Source: Microbispora catharanthi (GTDB lineage Bacteria > Actinomycetota > Actinomycetes > Streptosporangiales > Streptosporangiaceae). Taken from it: 64,000 nucleotides of DNA. Shown in pieces: positions 15,463-23,990 of this stretch (position 1 is its first letter; the number at the start of each line of letters is the position of its first letter). The position numbers and the translations under genes are program-made. The DNA lies in NCBI RefSeq assembly GCF_006334915.2, contig NZ_VDMA02000014.1:62001-126000 (forward strand). The letters are read 5' to 3'. Under the pieces are notes generated by a model. The model worked only from the letters and a program-made list of their open reading frames with translations, made no database searches and was not told the origin of the DNA.

Positions 15463-17235
15463 TCAGACGATGCGGCCGGAAGCGAACTTCGCGGCGTACT
15501 GGTAGACGGCCAGGGTCTCACCGTCGAAGTACGGGGAGATGCTGGTGTCGATGCGGTCGTTGCCGTCCACGTCGGCGAGACCGATGGTCACACCGTTGAG
15601 GTAGCCGAGCCGCTTGGCGTTGCTGTAGCGGTAGAGCCACGGCGAACCGATCGAGCCCTCACCGGTGAAGGAGGACTTGACGCCCACGAGCTCCTCGCCC
15701 TTGATGGCCGCGGCGCTCGCCTTGAAGGTCTTGCCGTAGGCCCACTTCATGGTCTTGCCGGTGAACTGGTAGTTGCCGTCCGGCTCCGACCCGCTCGGGT
15801 AGCCGAACATGAAGATGTTCGTCCCGATCTTCTGGTTGTAGGCCAGGCCCTGACCGCCCACGTTGTCGCCGAGACGACCCACGTCCTTCAGGGCGATCTT
15901 CAGCGTGCCGTGCGGCCTGTGGTCGTGACGGCCGTACATCGCCCAGAACGTCCGGGCGTAGTACTTGTACTTCGTCCGGTGGTCGTTGTCGTCGCAGTGG
16001 TCCCTGCCGCCGCCCCGACGGTCGTTGTCGGCGGAGAAGGTGTCGCGGGGGCCGCGGTCGTCGTCGCACCAGTCGGGCTTGCCGGTCGGCGAGGGGGACG
16101 GCGACGGGGACGGGGAGGCCGACGGGCTCGGGCTGGGGGAGGCCGACGGGGACGGGGACGGCTTGGGGCCGTGACCACCGGGGCCACCGGGGCCGTCGCC
16201 GGGGCCGCCCTTGAAGAGGACGACGTCGTCCGCGGCGGGCCTGCCGTGGTCGTGGTGACCCGGGCCACCGTGGCCGTGGTCGTCGTTGTCCCAGACCTTC
16301 TTGCGGAAGTACAGGGTCTTGCCGTCACCGCTGACGTACGAGTCGAAGCGGCTGCTGTACTGCCGCTCGCTGATCTCGCGGGTCTGGACACCCGTGCCCT
16401 TGGCCCAAGGGCCGTTGCCGGTGAGGTCCCTGCCCCTGTTCAGGGCCTGGAACTCGCGCACGGACAGGCGCTCGATGGACGTGCGGTGGTCGTCACGGCC
16501 GTGGTAGTCGTCGCGGCCGTAGCGGTCGTCGCGGCCGTGGTGGTCGTCACGCCCGTGGTCGTGTCCACGGTGGTCGTCCCGGCCGTACCTGTCGTACCTG
16601 TCGTAGCTGACGCCGGTGACCTGGACGCCGTTGTAGACGGTGACGAACGCGTAGTCGCGGTCGCCGTCCTCGTAGACGTCGTAGTCGTAGTGGGTGTACG
16701 CGGTCTTGCCCACGTAGATGCCCCACGGGGTCTTGCCCTGGTAGTAACCGGGGATGAAGACCCACTTGTCCAGCGTGGCCCGGTTGCTGTCGGTGTCGTA
16801 GACGCAGTGACCGGCGGTCGCGACCAGGTTCTTGTAGCCGTTCTGCACCGAGGTGGCCGAGCACCAGTGCGGCCTGTGGTCGGCGCCGATGAAGAACACC
16901 TTGCCCACGGTGCGGGGGAGGTTGACGTTCTTCAGGTTGCCGGTGGCGGCCTTCTGGTCGCCGCTCGACCCGACGACGCCGGGCTTGCTGCTGGCGGACG
17001 TCCCACCGGTCGAGACGTGCTTCGCGGGGAGCTTGGTCTCGACGTTGTACGGCGTGGCGTTGATCAGGTTGGCCCGAGCCTCGCCGAACCAGAACGCCGC
17101 CACCTGCTGGGCCGCGAAGTTGGTGTTCGCGAGGTTGATGGCGGGGATTTGGTCGGCGGCGTGGGCCGGTGAGGCGACGATGGCGGAGGCCAGGAGGCCG
17201 GCCGACACACCGCCGAGGGCGAGAGTGCGCTTCAA
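15463..17235 (-). CDS. P7: array protein with His/Asp-rich and Pro-Ser insert
   Basis: 590 residues from TTG (LKRTLALGG), aligned with the other copies and preceded by GGGAGA. It has a Sec signal, the TAGHC histidine and the DRDYAFV aspartate; the Ser box reads GEGSIGSPW. The insert is the largest of the seven and is of a different kind. It starts with about six GRDDxx-type hexapeptides (GRDDHH, GRDDRY, GRDDYH), then a short segment like the other inserts (TREISERQYSSRF, GDGKTLYFRKK). A Gly/His/Asp stretch, a (SP)n-type linker and a Cys-containing acidic segment follow. The fold resumes at KIALKDVGRLGDN and ends SGRIV. The His/Asp repeats suggest metal binding. It is closest to the promoter-distal MarR gene, separated by 0.5 kb. 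Confidence 0.85.
   Translation of the reverse strand: MKRTLALGGVSAGLLASAIVASPAHAADQIPAINLANTNFAAQQVAAFWFGEARANLINATPYNVETKLPAKHVSTGGTSASSKPGVVGSSGDQKAATGNLKNVNLPRTVGKVFFIGADHRPHWCSATSVQNGYKNLVATAGHCVYDTDSNRATLDKWVFIPGYYQGKTPWGIYVGKTAYTHYDYDVYEDGDRDYAFVTVYNGVQVTGVSYDRYDRYGRDDHRGHDHGRDDHHGRDDRYGRDDYHGRDDHRTSIERLSVREFQALNRGRDLTGNGPWAKGTGVQTREISERQYSSRFDSYVSGDGKTLYFRKKVWDNDDHGHGGPGHHDHGRPAADDVVLFKGGPGDGPGGPGGHGPKPSPSPSASPSPSPSASPSPSPSPSPTGKPDWCDDDRGPRDTFSADNDRRGGGRDHCDDNDHRTKYKYYARTFWAMYGRHDHRPHGTLKIALKDVGRLGDNVGGQGLAYNQKIGTNIFMFGYPSGSEPDGNYQFTGKTMKWAYGKTFKASAAAIKGEELVGVKSSFTGEGSIGSPWLYRYSNAKRLGYLNGVTIGLADVDGNDRIDTSISPYFDGETLAVYQYAAKFASGRIV
16080..16165 (-). repeat. Pro-Ser linker repeat in P7
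   Basis: Low-complexity GACGGGGAC/GAGGCCGAC-type units encode alternating Pro and Ser with Ala interruptions, a flexible extracellular linker. Confidence 0.7.
16485..16598 (-). repeat. 18-bp tandem repeats encoding GRDDxx in P7
   Basis: About six imperfect units related to GTGGTAGTCGTCGCGGCC (plus strand). They encode His/Asp/Arg-rich hexapeptides at the point where the other six copies have their variable insert. Confidence 0.7.
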
Positions 17236-17302
17236 GGTGGATCTCCCTGGTCTGTCGTGAGGCGCCACTTGCGCCCCATGCGTCAGTGAAGGAACTAGGG
17301 AA

Positions 17303-17308
17303 GTTATA
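17303..17308 (-). promoter_or_regulatory. Probable -10 of P7
   Basis: TATAAC on the minus strand, 68-73 bases before the TTG start, in the array position. The -35 is not conserved. Confidence 0.45.
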
Positions 17309-17409
17309 ACGAAGAAACCCTCTGAAAACAGATATTTCAGAATTTCCTCTTCGTGCCCACAGGGTCTCCATACTTCGCCGACGGCGGTGCCGGTGCGCAT
17401 CGTCCGCCT

Positions 17410-17424
17410 TGTCTCCGCTGATCA
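17410..17424 (-). promoter_or_regulatory. Conserved upstream element (P7)
   Basis: TGTCTCCGCTGATCA (plus strand), starting 175 bases before the start codon. Confidence 0.55.
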
Positions 17425-17479
17425 CGCAGCATCCGCGCGTCTCCGGCTTTGGGCGCACATGGACCGATCCAAGAAAAAG

Positions 17480-17495
17480 TGTGACGAAAATCACA
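17480..17495. promoter_or_regulatory. CRP-type palindrome upstream of P7
   Basis: TGTGACGAAAATCACA, 245 bases before the start. From 17496 to the MarR gene end at 17738 I see no further feature. Confidence 0.72.
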
Positions 17496-17737
17496 TCTAA
17501 ATTGGCATATCGATACCGGTTGTGAATGAGTCAGTGGCGGGTTGACGTGGCGTCCAATGGGCCGTCGAAAGCGTCAAAAGCGACAAATGGCAGAGATGGG
17601 CAGGACTTGGCCCTGATGAGGGCGTTTGTCAGCCTCAAATCCCGCCAGGGTCCGATCGGTTTCCGCCTCCATGGCGACGGCCATCTGAGTCTCGACCCCC
17701 CTGGCGGCCGAACCGGGGGCGCGGGAAGCCTGCCGGA

Positions 17738-18262
17738 TCAGTGGGTGGCCGCGTCGGAGGTGTCGAAGGGGACCAGAAGTGTGCGCAGCAGTGCGGCGAG
17801 GGCCTGCTGTTCGTGCTGCTCGAGACCTGCGAGCAGTTCGCGTTCGCGCCGCAACAGGTCGGCGAAGGCGGCGTCCACGCGGTGCATCCCGGCGGGGGTC
17901 AGTCGCACCAGCACACCGCGCCGGTCCTCCGGGTCGGGGCGCCGGGTGACCAGCCCGGCGGCGGCCAGCCTGTCGATGCGGTTCGTCATCGTGCCCGAGG
18001 TCACCAGAGTGGCGCGCAGCAGTGCCCCCGGGCTCAGCTCGTACGGCTCGCCCGCGCGGCGCAGGGCCGTCAGCACGTCGAACTCCCACGACTCCATGTC
18101 GTGCGACGCGAAGGCCGCGCGGCGCTCGCGCTCCAGGTGCCGGCTCAACCGGGAGACCCGGCTCAGCACCTCGAGAGGCGTCACGTCCAGGTCGGGGCGC
18201 TCCTGCTTCCAGGCCGCGACCAGCCGGTCCACCTCGTCCTCGACGGGCCTAGAGAAGGTCAT
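17738..18262 (-). CDS. MarR-family transcriptional regulator
   Basis: 174 residues, a cytoplasmic winged-helix dimer. The helix-turn-helix region reads SPGALLRATLVTSGTMTNRIDRLAAAGLV and the wing DPEDRRGVLVRLT. The N-terminus (WKQERPDLDVTPLEVLSRVSRLSRHL) is the form found with many actinobacterial MarR proteins, and it closely resembles the second MarR in this window at 53954. It is transcribed away from a trans-aconitate methyltransferase-like gene, with a large inverted repeat between them. It probably represses itself and that neighbour. The ligand is unknown. Confidence 0.88.
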   Translation of the reverse strand: MTFSRPVEDEVDRLVAAWKQERPDLDVTPLEVLSRVSRLSRHLERERRAAFASHDMESWEFDVLTALRRAGEPYELSPGALLRATLVTSGTMTNRIDRLAAAGLVTRRPDPEDRRGVLVRLTPAGMHRVDAAFADLLRRERELLAGLEQHEQQALAALLRTLLVPFDTSDAATH

Positions 18263-18279
18263 GGGCCGAGTCTAGCTTC

Positions 18280-18329
18280 TCTTGACATCGAGATATCTCG
18301 CGCGATATCGATTTATCTCGACGTCAAGA
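18280..18329. promoter_or_regulatory. MarR operator region
   Basis: Two 16-base arms (TCTTGACATCGAGATA at 18280 and TATCTCGACGTCAAGA at 18314) are inverted with one mismatch. A perfect palindrome CGAGATATCTCG lies at 18289-18300. It sits midway between the divergent MarR and methyltransferase starts and likely overlaps both promoters (TTGACA at 18282). Confidence 0.7.
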
Positions 18330-18345
18330 TAATGAAGGAGGCCGC

Positions 18346-19104
18346 ATGGGCGCGGACATCTGGGATCCGGAGGTCTACGAGCGGTACGCGGCCGAGCGTG
18401 GCCGCCCCTTCCACGAGCTCGTGGCCCGGGTGGGCGCCAGGTCGCCCGAGTATGTCGTCGATCTCGGCTGCGGCACCGGAGAGCTCACGGCGACCCTGTG
18501 TGATCGCTGGCCCGGTGCCCGGGTGCACGGCGTCGACTCCTCACCCGCGATGATCGCCAAGACGCCGCCCGGGCCGACGTTCGAGGTGGCCGACGTCCGC
18601 GACTGGCGCCCACCGCGCCCGGTCGACGTGATCGTCTCGAACGCGCTGCTGCAGTGGATCCCGGAGCACCCCGACCTGCTGCGCCGGTGGAGGAGCCACC
18701 TGACCGAGGGCGGCTGGCTCGCCTTCCAGGTGCCAGGCAACTTCCACGCGCCCAGTCACGCCGTCGTGCGCGAGCTGTGCCGTACGACCTGGCGGGAGGA
18801 GCTGGGCGACGTGCCGCGGGGCGAGCCGGTCGGGGATCCCGCCGACTACGTGGACCTGCTCGCCGGTCTGGGCTTCACCGTGGACGCGTGGGAGACGACC
18901 TATGTGCATGTCCTGCCCGGGGGCGACCCGGTGCTCGGCTGGATCAAGGGCACGGCTCTGCGGCCCATGCTCGACCGGCTGCCGCCTGAGCGCCACGCCG
19001 ACTTCCTCGCCGACTGCGCCCGGGCCCTGCGGGCCGCCTACCCGCCCAGGCCGTACGGCACGCCGTTCCCGTTCCGGCGGATCTTCGTGGCCGCGCATCT
19101 GTGA
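18346..19104 (+). CDS. tam: Trans-aconitate 2-methyltransferase-like SAM enzyme
   Basis: 252 residues. SAM motif I is VVDLGCGTGELT (about residues 42-53), followed by GVDSSPAMIA and VSNALLQWIPEH, the characteristic pattern of Tam enzymes that methylate trans-aconitate to blunt aconitase inhibition. AAGGAGG precedes the ATG. It is cytosolic. It is divergent from a MarR gene and probably controlled by it. The symbol is given by family resemblance; a different small carboxylic acid substrate is possible. Confidence 0.8.
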   Translation: MGADIWDPEVYERYAAERGRPFHELVARVGARSPEYVVDLGCGTGELTATLCDRWPGARVHGVDSSPAMIAKTPPGPTFEVADVRDWRPPRPVDVIVSNALLQWIPEHPDLLRRWRSHLTEGGWLAFQVPGNFHAPSHAVVRELCRTTWREELGDVPRGEPVGDPADYVDLLAGLGFTVDAWETTYVHVLPGGDPVLGWIKGTALRPMLDRLPPERHADFLADCARALRAAYPPRPYGTPFPFRRIFVAAHL

Positions 19105-19161
19105 GGTTTGTTCATCTTCGCGTGGCAGTATGACCGCCGACCGGGATATCCAGGGGGAACG

Positions 19162-20631
19162 GTGGCGCTGGAGATCGAGGACAAGTTCGACGTTCCGGAG
19201 GGCTTCGCCCTGCCCGACCTCGGCGGCGTGCCGGGATGTGAGGGGGTGTCCGAGCCGCTCTCCCACCGGCTGACCGCGGTCTACTTCGACACCCCCGACC
19301 TGCGGCTGGCGGCCCGGGGCGTCACCCTGCGCCGGCGGCGCGGCGGAGACGACGAGGGCTGGCACCTCAAGCTGCCCAAGGCCAAGGGCGCCCGTCAGGA
19401 GATCACCCGGCCGCTCACCCGCAGCGCCAAGGTGGTGCCCGCCGAGCTGGCGAGCCTCGTCCTCGCGTACACGCGGGGCGCGCCGCTCGCGCCGGTGGCC
19501 CAGCTGGAGACCCGCCGGGGAGTCACCCGGCTGCTCGGTCCGTCCGGCGCGGTGCTCGTGGAGATCGCCGACGACCGGGTGAAGGGCACGGTGCTCGGTG
19601 ACGAGCCGGTGGTGCGGCGCTGGCGCGAGGTCGAGGCCGAGCTCAAGGAGGGCGAGCGCGACCTCCTCAAGAAGGTGGCCAAGCGGCTGCGCAAGGCGGG
19701 GGCCGCTCCCGCGGACAGCGCGAGCAAACTCGCGCGCGTCCTGGGCGACCGCATAGCCGCGCCGCCGCCGAGGACCCGGCCCGAGCCCGGTTCGGCAGGA
19801 GAGGTCGTCGTCGCCTACCTCCGCGCTCACGCCGACGCGCTGATCGCGCAGGACCCGCACGTACGGCTGGGCGAGGAGGACGCCGTCCACAAGGCCAGGG
19901 TCGCCTGCCGCCGCCTGCGCAGCGCGCTCAAGGCGTTCAAGCGGATCGTCGCCGGCACCGAGCACATCCAGGGGGACCTCCAGGAGGAGCTCAAGTGGCT
20001 CGGCGAGGTGCTGGGCGAGGCCCGTGACCTGGAGGTCATCCGGGCCCGCTTCGCCACCCGTCTCGACGGTCTCGACCCCCGCTTCGTCACCGCCGACGCG
20101 CGCCGCAGGCTGGGCGACGACCTGCTGGCCAGGGAGCACGACGCGTACGAGCGCATCCGGCGGGCGCTCAGCGAGGACCGTTACTTCGCGCTGCTCGACG
20201 CCCTCGACGCGCTGGCCGCCGACCCGCCGTTGACGGCCACGGCGGCCAAGAACGCGGACAAGGCCCTGCCGAAGATCGTGGACAGGAACTGGCGGCGGGT
20301 GACCGACGCCTACGAAGCGGCGCGGCGCATGGAGGAGGGCGAGGAACGGGAGACGGCCATGCACGACGTGCGCAAGGCCGCCAAGCGCGCCCGATACACG
20401 GCCGAGGCCGCCGGCATGTCTGGCGCGGCCGAGCGCGCCAAGCAGGTGCAGGAGGTGCTCGGACGGCACCAGGACGGCGTCGTCGCCCAGGGCGTGCTGC
20501 TTGAGGAGGCCGGAAGGGCACGGCAGGCCGGGGAGGACACCTTCACCTACGGCGTGCTGGCGGGCATCGAGAGCGCCGAGGCGGCCCGGGCTCAGGAGGA
20601 GTTCCCCGCAGTCTGGTCCCGTCTCGCCTGA
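19162..20631 (+). CDS. CYTH-CHAD domain protein
   Basis: 489 residues from the GTG at 19162, preceded by GGGGGAA and opening with the CYTH signature EIEDKF (ExExK type). An in-frame start 18 codons upstream lacks a site and is not used. The N-terminal CYTH domain (about 1-200) has the alternating charged strands typical of triphosphate tunnel enzymes. The C-terminal CHAD domain (about 210-480) is helical with conserved His residues (VHKARVACRRLRSALKAF, MHDVRKAAKRARYTAEA). CHAD domains bind polyphosphate, and the nearby ppk1 fits a link to polyphosphate metabolism. Actual catalytic activity is not shown. Confidence 0.88.
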   Translation: MALEIEDKFDVPEGFALPDLGGVPGCEGVSEPLSHRLTAVYFDTPDLRLAARGVTLRRRRGGDDEGWHLKLPKAKGARQEITRPLTRSAKVVPAELASLVLAYTRGAPLAPVAQLETRRGVTRLLGPSGAVLVEIADDRVKGTVLGDEPVVRRWREVEAELKEGERDLLKKVAKRLRKAGAAPADSASKLARVLGDRIAAPPPRTRPEPGSAGEVVVAYLRAHADALIAQDPHVRLGEEDAVHKARVACRRLRSALKAFKRIVAGTEHIQGDLQEELKWLGEVLGEARDLEVIRARFATRLDGLDPRFVTADARRRLGDDLLAREHDAYERIRRALSEDRYFALLDALDALAADPPLTATAAKNADKALPKIVDRNWRRVTDAYEAARRMEEGEERETAMHDVRKAAKRARYTAEAAGMSGAAERAKQVQEVLGRHQDGVVAQGVLLEEAGRARQAGEDTFTYGVLAGIESAEAARAQEEFPAVWSRLA

Positions 20632-20670
20632 CACCCCGCCTGACCCTGCCGACTTACCCTGCCGCCTGAC

Positions 20671-20722
20671 CGCGCTGCCGGTCTCAGGTCGCCTACCGCG
20701 CTGCCGGTCTCAGGTCGCGTAA
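20671..20722. repeat. 26-bp tandem duplication at the mutT 3' end
   Basis: CGCGCTGCCGGTCTCAGGTC followed by GCCTAC and then GCGTAA in two adjacent 26-base units. The right unit contains the stop codon of the mutT gene, so the duplication extends the gene end. Confidence 0.75.
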
Positions 20723-21660
20723 CGCTCCAGGCTCACGACGTGGTCGCCCGCGCCGACGGTGCCGTCGCCCGGATCGGCGGCGCGGTCTCTGCCGACGGCG
20801 CGGTGGAGCACGGCGAAGCCGCCCTTGGCGAGGGTGTGGTCGGCGGTCCGCACCCCGCGCAGCGCCTCGCCGGCCATGCCCAGCAGCTCGGGCAGGACCT
20901 TGCCGTGGCTGCACAGCACCGCGGGCACGGGCGCGGCCAGCAGACCGCGCATGGTTCGTTCCGCTTCGCGCGGGTCGTAGCCGCTCTCCGACAGCGCCGT
21001 CTGCTCGCGCATCTCCAGCCCGTGCCGCTCGGCGTACGGCTTGAGCGTCTGCGTGCAGCGCCTGCTGTGCGAGCTGACCAGGACGGCCGGGCGATAGGCC
21101 CCGAGCACCGTGGCCAGGACCTCGGCCTGGGCGCGGCCGCGCTCGTCCAGCGGGCGCCGGTCGTCGTCGCCCTTCCACTCCTGCCGGGAGCCCGCCAGCG
21201 CGTGCCGCAGCAGGATCAGCGGCGTGGTGACGAGGGGAGCGGCGCCGACGGCGCGCAGCAGGCTGCGGTCCCAGGCGTAGGTGAGGCGCCGTCGTGCCTC
21301 CTCGATCGGCAGCCACGCCACCTCGTCGACCTCGTCGCCATCGGTCGCGACCTGGTCGTCGAGAGCGTGGGCGAGCCAGTAGTCCACCCGCTTGAGCCGG
21401 CCGTCGTGCAGGTAGTGCACGGGCGGGAGCGCGCGGCCGAGCACGACCCGCAGGCCGGTCTCCTCCCGCACCTCGCGCAGGGCCCCCGCGATCACGTGCT
21501 CGCCGTGCTTGAGCTTCCCCTTGGGCAGGCTCCAGTCGTCGTACGCCGGGCGATGCACGAGGGCGACCTCCGGGTCGTCCTCGTCCCCCCGCCAGACGAC
21601 CGCCCCGGCCGCCCTGATCATGCCCTTGGCCATACCCCTGACCATGCCCTCGGCGGTCAC
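20710..21660 (-). CDS. NUDIX hydrolase - histidine phosphatase fusion (MutT1-like)
   Basis: 316 residues. The N-terminal NUDIX domain has the full box (GKLKHGEHVIAGALREVREE, about residues 48-67). The C-terminal half is a histidine-phosphatase fold with LLRHALAG and the second catalytic His in CSHGKVLPE. This two-domain layout is that of mycobacterial MutT1, which degrades 8-oxo-GTP/dGTP and dinucleoside polyphosphates. It lies 4 bases behind ppk1 on the same strand, so the two are co-transcribed. Several ATG/GTG starts are possible; the most upstream is given, but MIRAAGAVVWRG is equally plausible. Confidence 0.88.
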   Translation of the reverse strand: MTAEGMVRGMAKGMIRAAGAVVWRGDEDDPEVALVHRPAYDDWSLPKGKLKHGEHVIAGALREVREETGLRVVLGRALPPVHYLHDGRLKRVDYWLAHALDDQVATDGDEVDEVAWLPIEEARRRLTYAWDRSLLRAVGAAPLVTTPLILLRHALAGSRQEWKGDDDRRPLDERGRAQAEVLATVLGAYRPAVLVSSHSRRCTQTLKPYAERHGLEMREQTALSESGYDPREAERTMRGLLAAPVPAVLCSHGKVLPELLGMAGEALRGVRTADHTLAKGGFAVLHRAVGRDRAADPGDGTVGAGDHVVSLERYAT

Positions 21661-21664
21661 TCCG

Positions 21665-23761
21665 TCACTCCGTCACGTCGTCCACGGTTCGCCAGCGCCT
21701 CCCGGCGATCAGGTGGTGCTGCAGATCGACCTCGCCCCGGTGACGCAGCCACTTGCCGTCGGAGTGCAGCGTCCAGGCGGTGGTGGTGTCCAGGAACGCC
21801 AGGTCGAGCAGATCGGACAGATACCTGCGCTGCTGCGGACTGGTGACCTTGACCAGCGCCTCGACCCGCCGGTCCAGGTTGCGGCGCATCAGGTCGGCGC
21901 TGCCGATCCAGATCTCCGGCCGCCGTCCTCCGCCGAACTCGTACACCCGGGAGTGTTCGAGGAAGCGGCCGAGCACGCTGCGTACGCGAATGTTCTCCGA
22001 CAGGCCGGGCACACCCGGGCGAAGCGTGCAGATGCCGCGCACCCACAGGTCCACCGGCACTCCCGCCTGCGAGGCGCGATACAGCGCGTCGATGATCGGC
22101 TCGTCCACCATCGAGTTGGTCTTGATCCGGATCCGGGCCGCGCGGCCCGCTCCGCGGTGGGCGATCTCCTGCTCGATCCGGGCGAGCAGGCCCCGGCGCA
22201 GCGAGTCGGGCGCGACCAGCAGCCGGCGATACTCGGACTGGTGGGAGTAGCCGGTCAGGTGGATGAACAGGTCGGTGACGTCCTCGCCCACCTGCGGGTC
22301 GGCAGTGAGCAGGCCGAAGTCCTCGTACTGCCGGGCCGTCTTCGGGTTGTAGTTGCCGGTGCCGATGTGGCAGTAGCGCCGCAACTCGCCGCCCGCCTCC
22401 TGGCGGACCACCATCGACAGCTTGCAGTGCGTCTTGAGGCCGAGCACGCCGTAGACCACATGGCACCCGGCCGTCTCCAGCTTGCGCGCCCAGGAGATGT
22501 TCGCGTGCTCGTCGAACCTCGCCTTGATCTCCACCACGACCACGACCTGCTTGCCCGCCTCGGCCGCGTCGATCAGCGCGTCCACGATCGGCGAGTCGCC
22601 GCTGGTGCGGTAGAGGGTCTGCTTGATCGCCAGCACGTCCGGGTCGGCCGCCGCCTCCTCCACGAACCGCTGCACGCTCGTCGCGAACGAGTCGTACGGG
22701 TGGTGGATGAGGATGTCGCGCTCGCGCAGGACGGCGAACAGGTCGTCCTCGGCGCTGATCGCCTCCGCCGGGACGAACGGCCGGTAGTGCAGCTCCGGGC
22801 GGTCGAGGTCGGCGATGGCGTGCAGCCCGGTCAAGTCGAGCGGCCCGGGCAGGCGGTAGATCTCGTTGTCGGACACGCCGAGCTCGTCCACGAGCAGTTC
22901 CAGCACCTGAGGGGTGATGGTGTCCTCGACCTCCAGCCGCACCGGCGGCCCGAACCGGCGGCGCAGCAGCTCGCGTTCCAGCGCCTTCATGAGGTTCTCC
23001 GTGACGTCCTCGTCGACCTCGAGGTCCTCGTTCCTGGTCACCCGGAAGACGTGGTGCTGCACGACCTGCATGCCCTTGAACAGCTCGCCCAGGTGGGCCG
23101 CGATCACGTCCTCCAGCGGGACGAACCGGTTCGGCGAGGCCGTCACGAACCGCGGGAGCTGCGAGGGGACCTTCACCCGCGCGAACACCGTGTGGCCGTC
23201 CTCCGGGTTCCGCACGGTCACGGCCAGGTTCAGCGAAAGACCCGAGATGTACGGGAACGGGTGGGCGGGGTCGACGGCCAGCGGGGTCAGGACCGGCCGG
23301 ATCCGCTCACGGAAGAGCTTGCGCAGCGCCGTCCGCTCGTCCCTGGCGAGGTCGTCCCAGCGGACGATCGCGATGCCCTCCTCCGCGAGCTCCGGGCAGA
23401 TGCGGTCGTGGAAGACCGCCGCGTGCCTGCGCGCGAGCTCGTCGGCGACCGTCGCGATCCGCGACAGCGCCTCGCTCGGCTTCAGCCCGCCCGTCGTCCG
23501 CAGCAGCAGGCCGGTCGCCATCCGCCGTTTGAGCCCGGCCACCCGTACGCGGAAGAACTCGTCCAGGTTGCTCGCGAAGATGGCGAGGAACCTGACGCGT
23601 TCGAGCAGCGGCACCGAGGAGTCCTCCGCCAGCTCCAGGACGCGCTCGTTGAACTGGAGCCAGCTCTCCTCCCGGTTGAGGAATCGCTCGTTGGGCAGCG
23701 GGGCGCGCGCGGGGAGGTCGGCCTCTTCCGGCTCATGGGCAGGGGAGCTTTGGGCGGACAT
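21665..23761 (-). CDS. ppk1: Polyphosphate kinase 1
   Basis: 698 residues, the usual length. It polymerises the ATP gamma-phosphate into polyphosphate and works in reverse as well. The N-terminal domain signature [20 protein letters not shown] is present, as is the autophosphorylated-His region [15 protein letters not shown] (about residue 443), followed by [20 protein letters not shown] and a second PLD-like active-site half ([20 protein letters not shown]). The gene is followed at 4 bases by the mutT gene. A PHO-box-like direct repeat stands immediately upstream of the ATG, suggesting phosphate-starvation control by PhoP. Confidence 0.94.
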   Translation of the reverse strand: MSAQSSPAHEPEEADLPARAPLPNERFLNREESWLQFNERVLELAEDSSVPLLERVRFLAIFASNLDEFFRVRVAGLKRRMATGLLLRTTGGLKPSEALSRIATVADELARRHAAVFHDRICPELAEEGIAIVRWDDLARDERTALRKLFRERIRPVLTPLAVDPAHPFPYISGLSLNLAVTVRNPEDGHTVFARVKVPSQLPRFVTASPNRFVPLEDVIAAHLGELFKGMQVVQHHVFRVTRNEDLEVDEDVTENLMKALERELLRRRFGPPVRLEVEDTITPQVLELLVDELGVSDNEIYRLPGPLDLTGLHAIADLDRPELHYRPFVPAEAISAEDDLFAVLRERDILIHHPYDSFATSVQRFVEEAAADPDVLAIKQTLYRTSGDSPIVDALIDAAEAGKQVVVVVEIKARFDEHANISWARKLETAGCHVVYGVLGLKTHCKLSMVVRQEAGGELRRYCHIGTGNYNPKTARQYEDFGLLTADPQVGEDVTDLFIHLTGYSHQSEYRRLLVAPDSLRRGLLARIEQEIAHRGAGRAARIRIKTNSMVDEPIIDALYRASQAGVPVDLWVRGICTLRPGVPGLSENIRVRSVLGRFLEHSRVYEFGGGRRPEIWIGSADLMRRNLDRRVEALVKVTSPQQRRYLSDLLDLAFLDTTTAWTLHSDGKWLRHRGEVDLQHHLIAGRRWRTVDDVTE

Positions 23762-23779
23762 ATAACGAAATATGCCCTA

Positions 23780-23801
23780 AGTCGTTGAACGGAACGTTAA
23801 C
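23780..23801 (-). promoter_or_regulatory. PHO-box-like direct repeat before ppk1
   Basis: On the minus strand GTTAACGTTCC then GTTCAACGACT, two 11-base units like actinobacterial PhoP boxes. A possible -10 (TATTTC, 23773-23768) follows, and the ATG at 23761 is so close that the transcript would be almost leaderless. Confidence 0.45.
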
Positions 23802-23990
23802 TTCACCGCAACGAAAGCGTCAGGCCGGTTTCGGCGGGCCGCGTTCTCCCTGATCGCCGCGCCTCCCGCGCATCGGCGACCGCCGCCCCGAACCGCCTCC
23901 CGCGAGCCGCTTCCCGCGCATCGGCGACCGCCGTCACGAGCGGCTTTCCGCGGTTTCCCGGCGAGCTCCCCCGAGTCGCAGGCGGGACGG

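Noticed and set aside
2564-17235. A transposon or phage origin of the array
   Set aside because: No transposase, integrase, terminal repeats or attachment site is visible, and base composition matches the surroundings.
17236-17400. Upstream start for P7 at 17400
   Set aside because: The added 55 residues read through the leader and -10 and are not seen in other copies.
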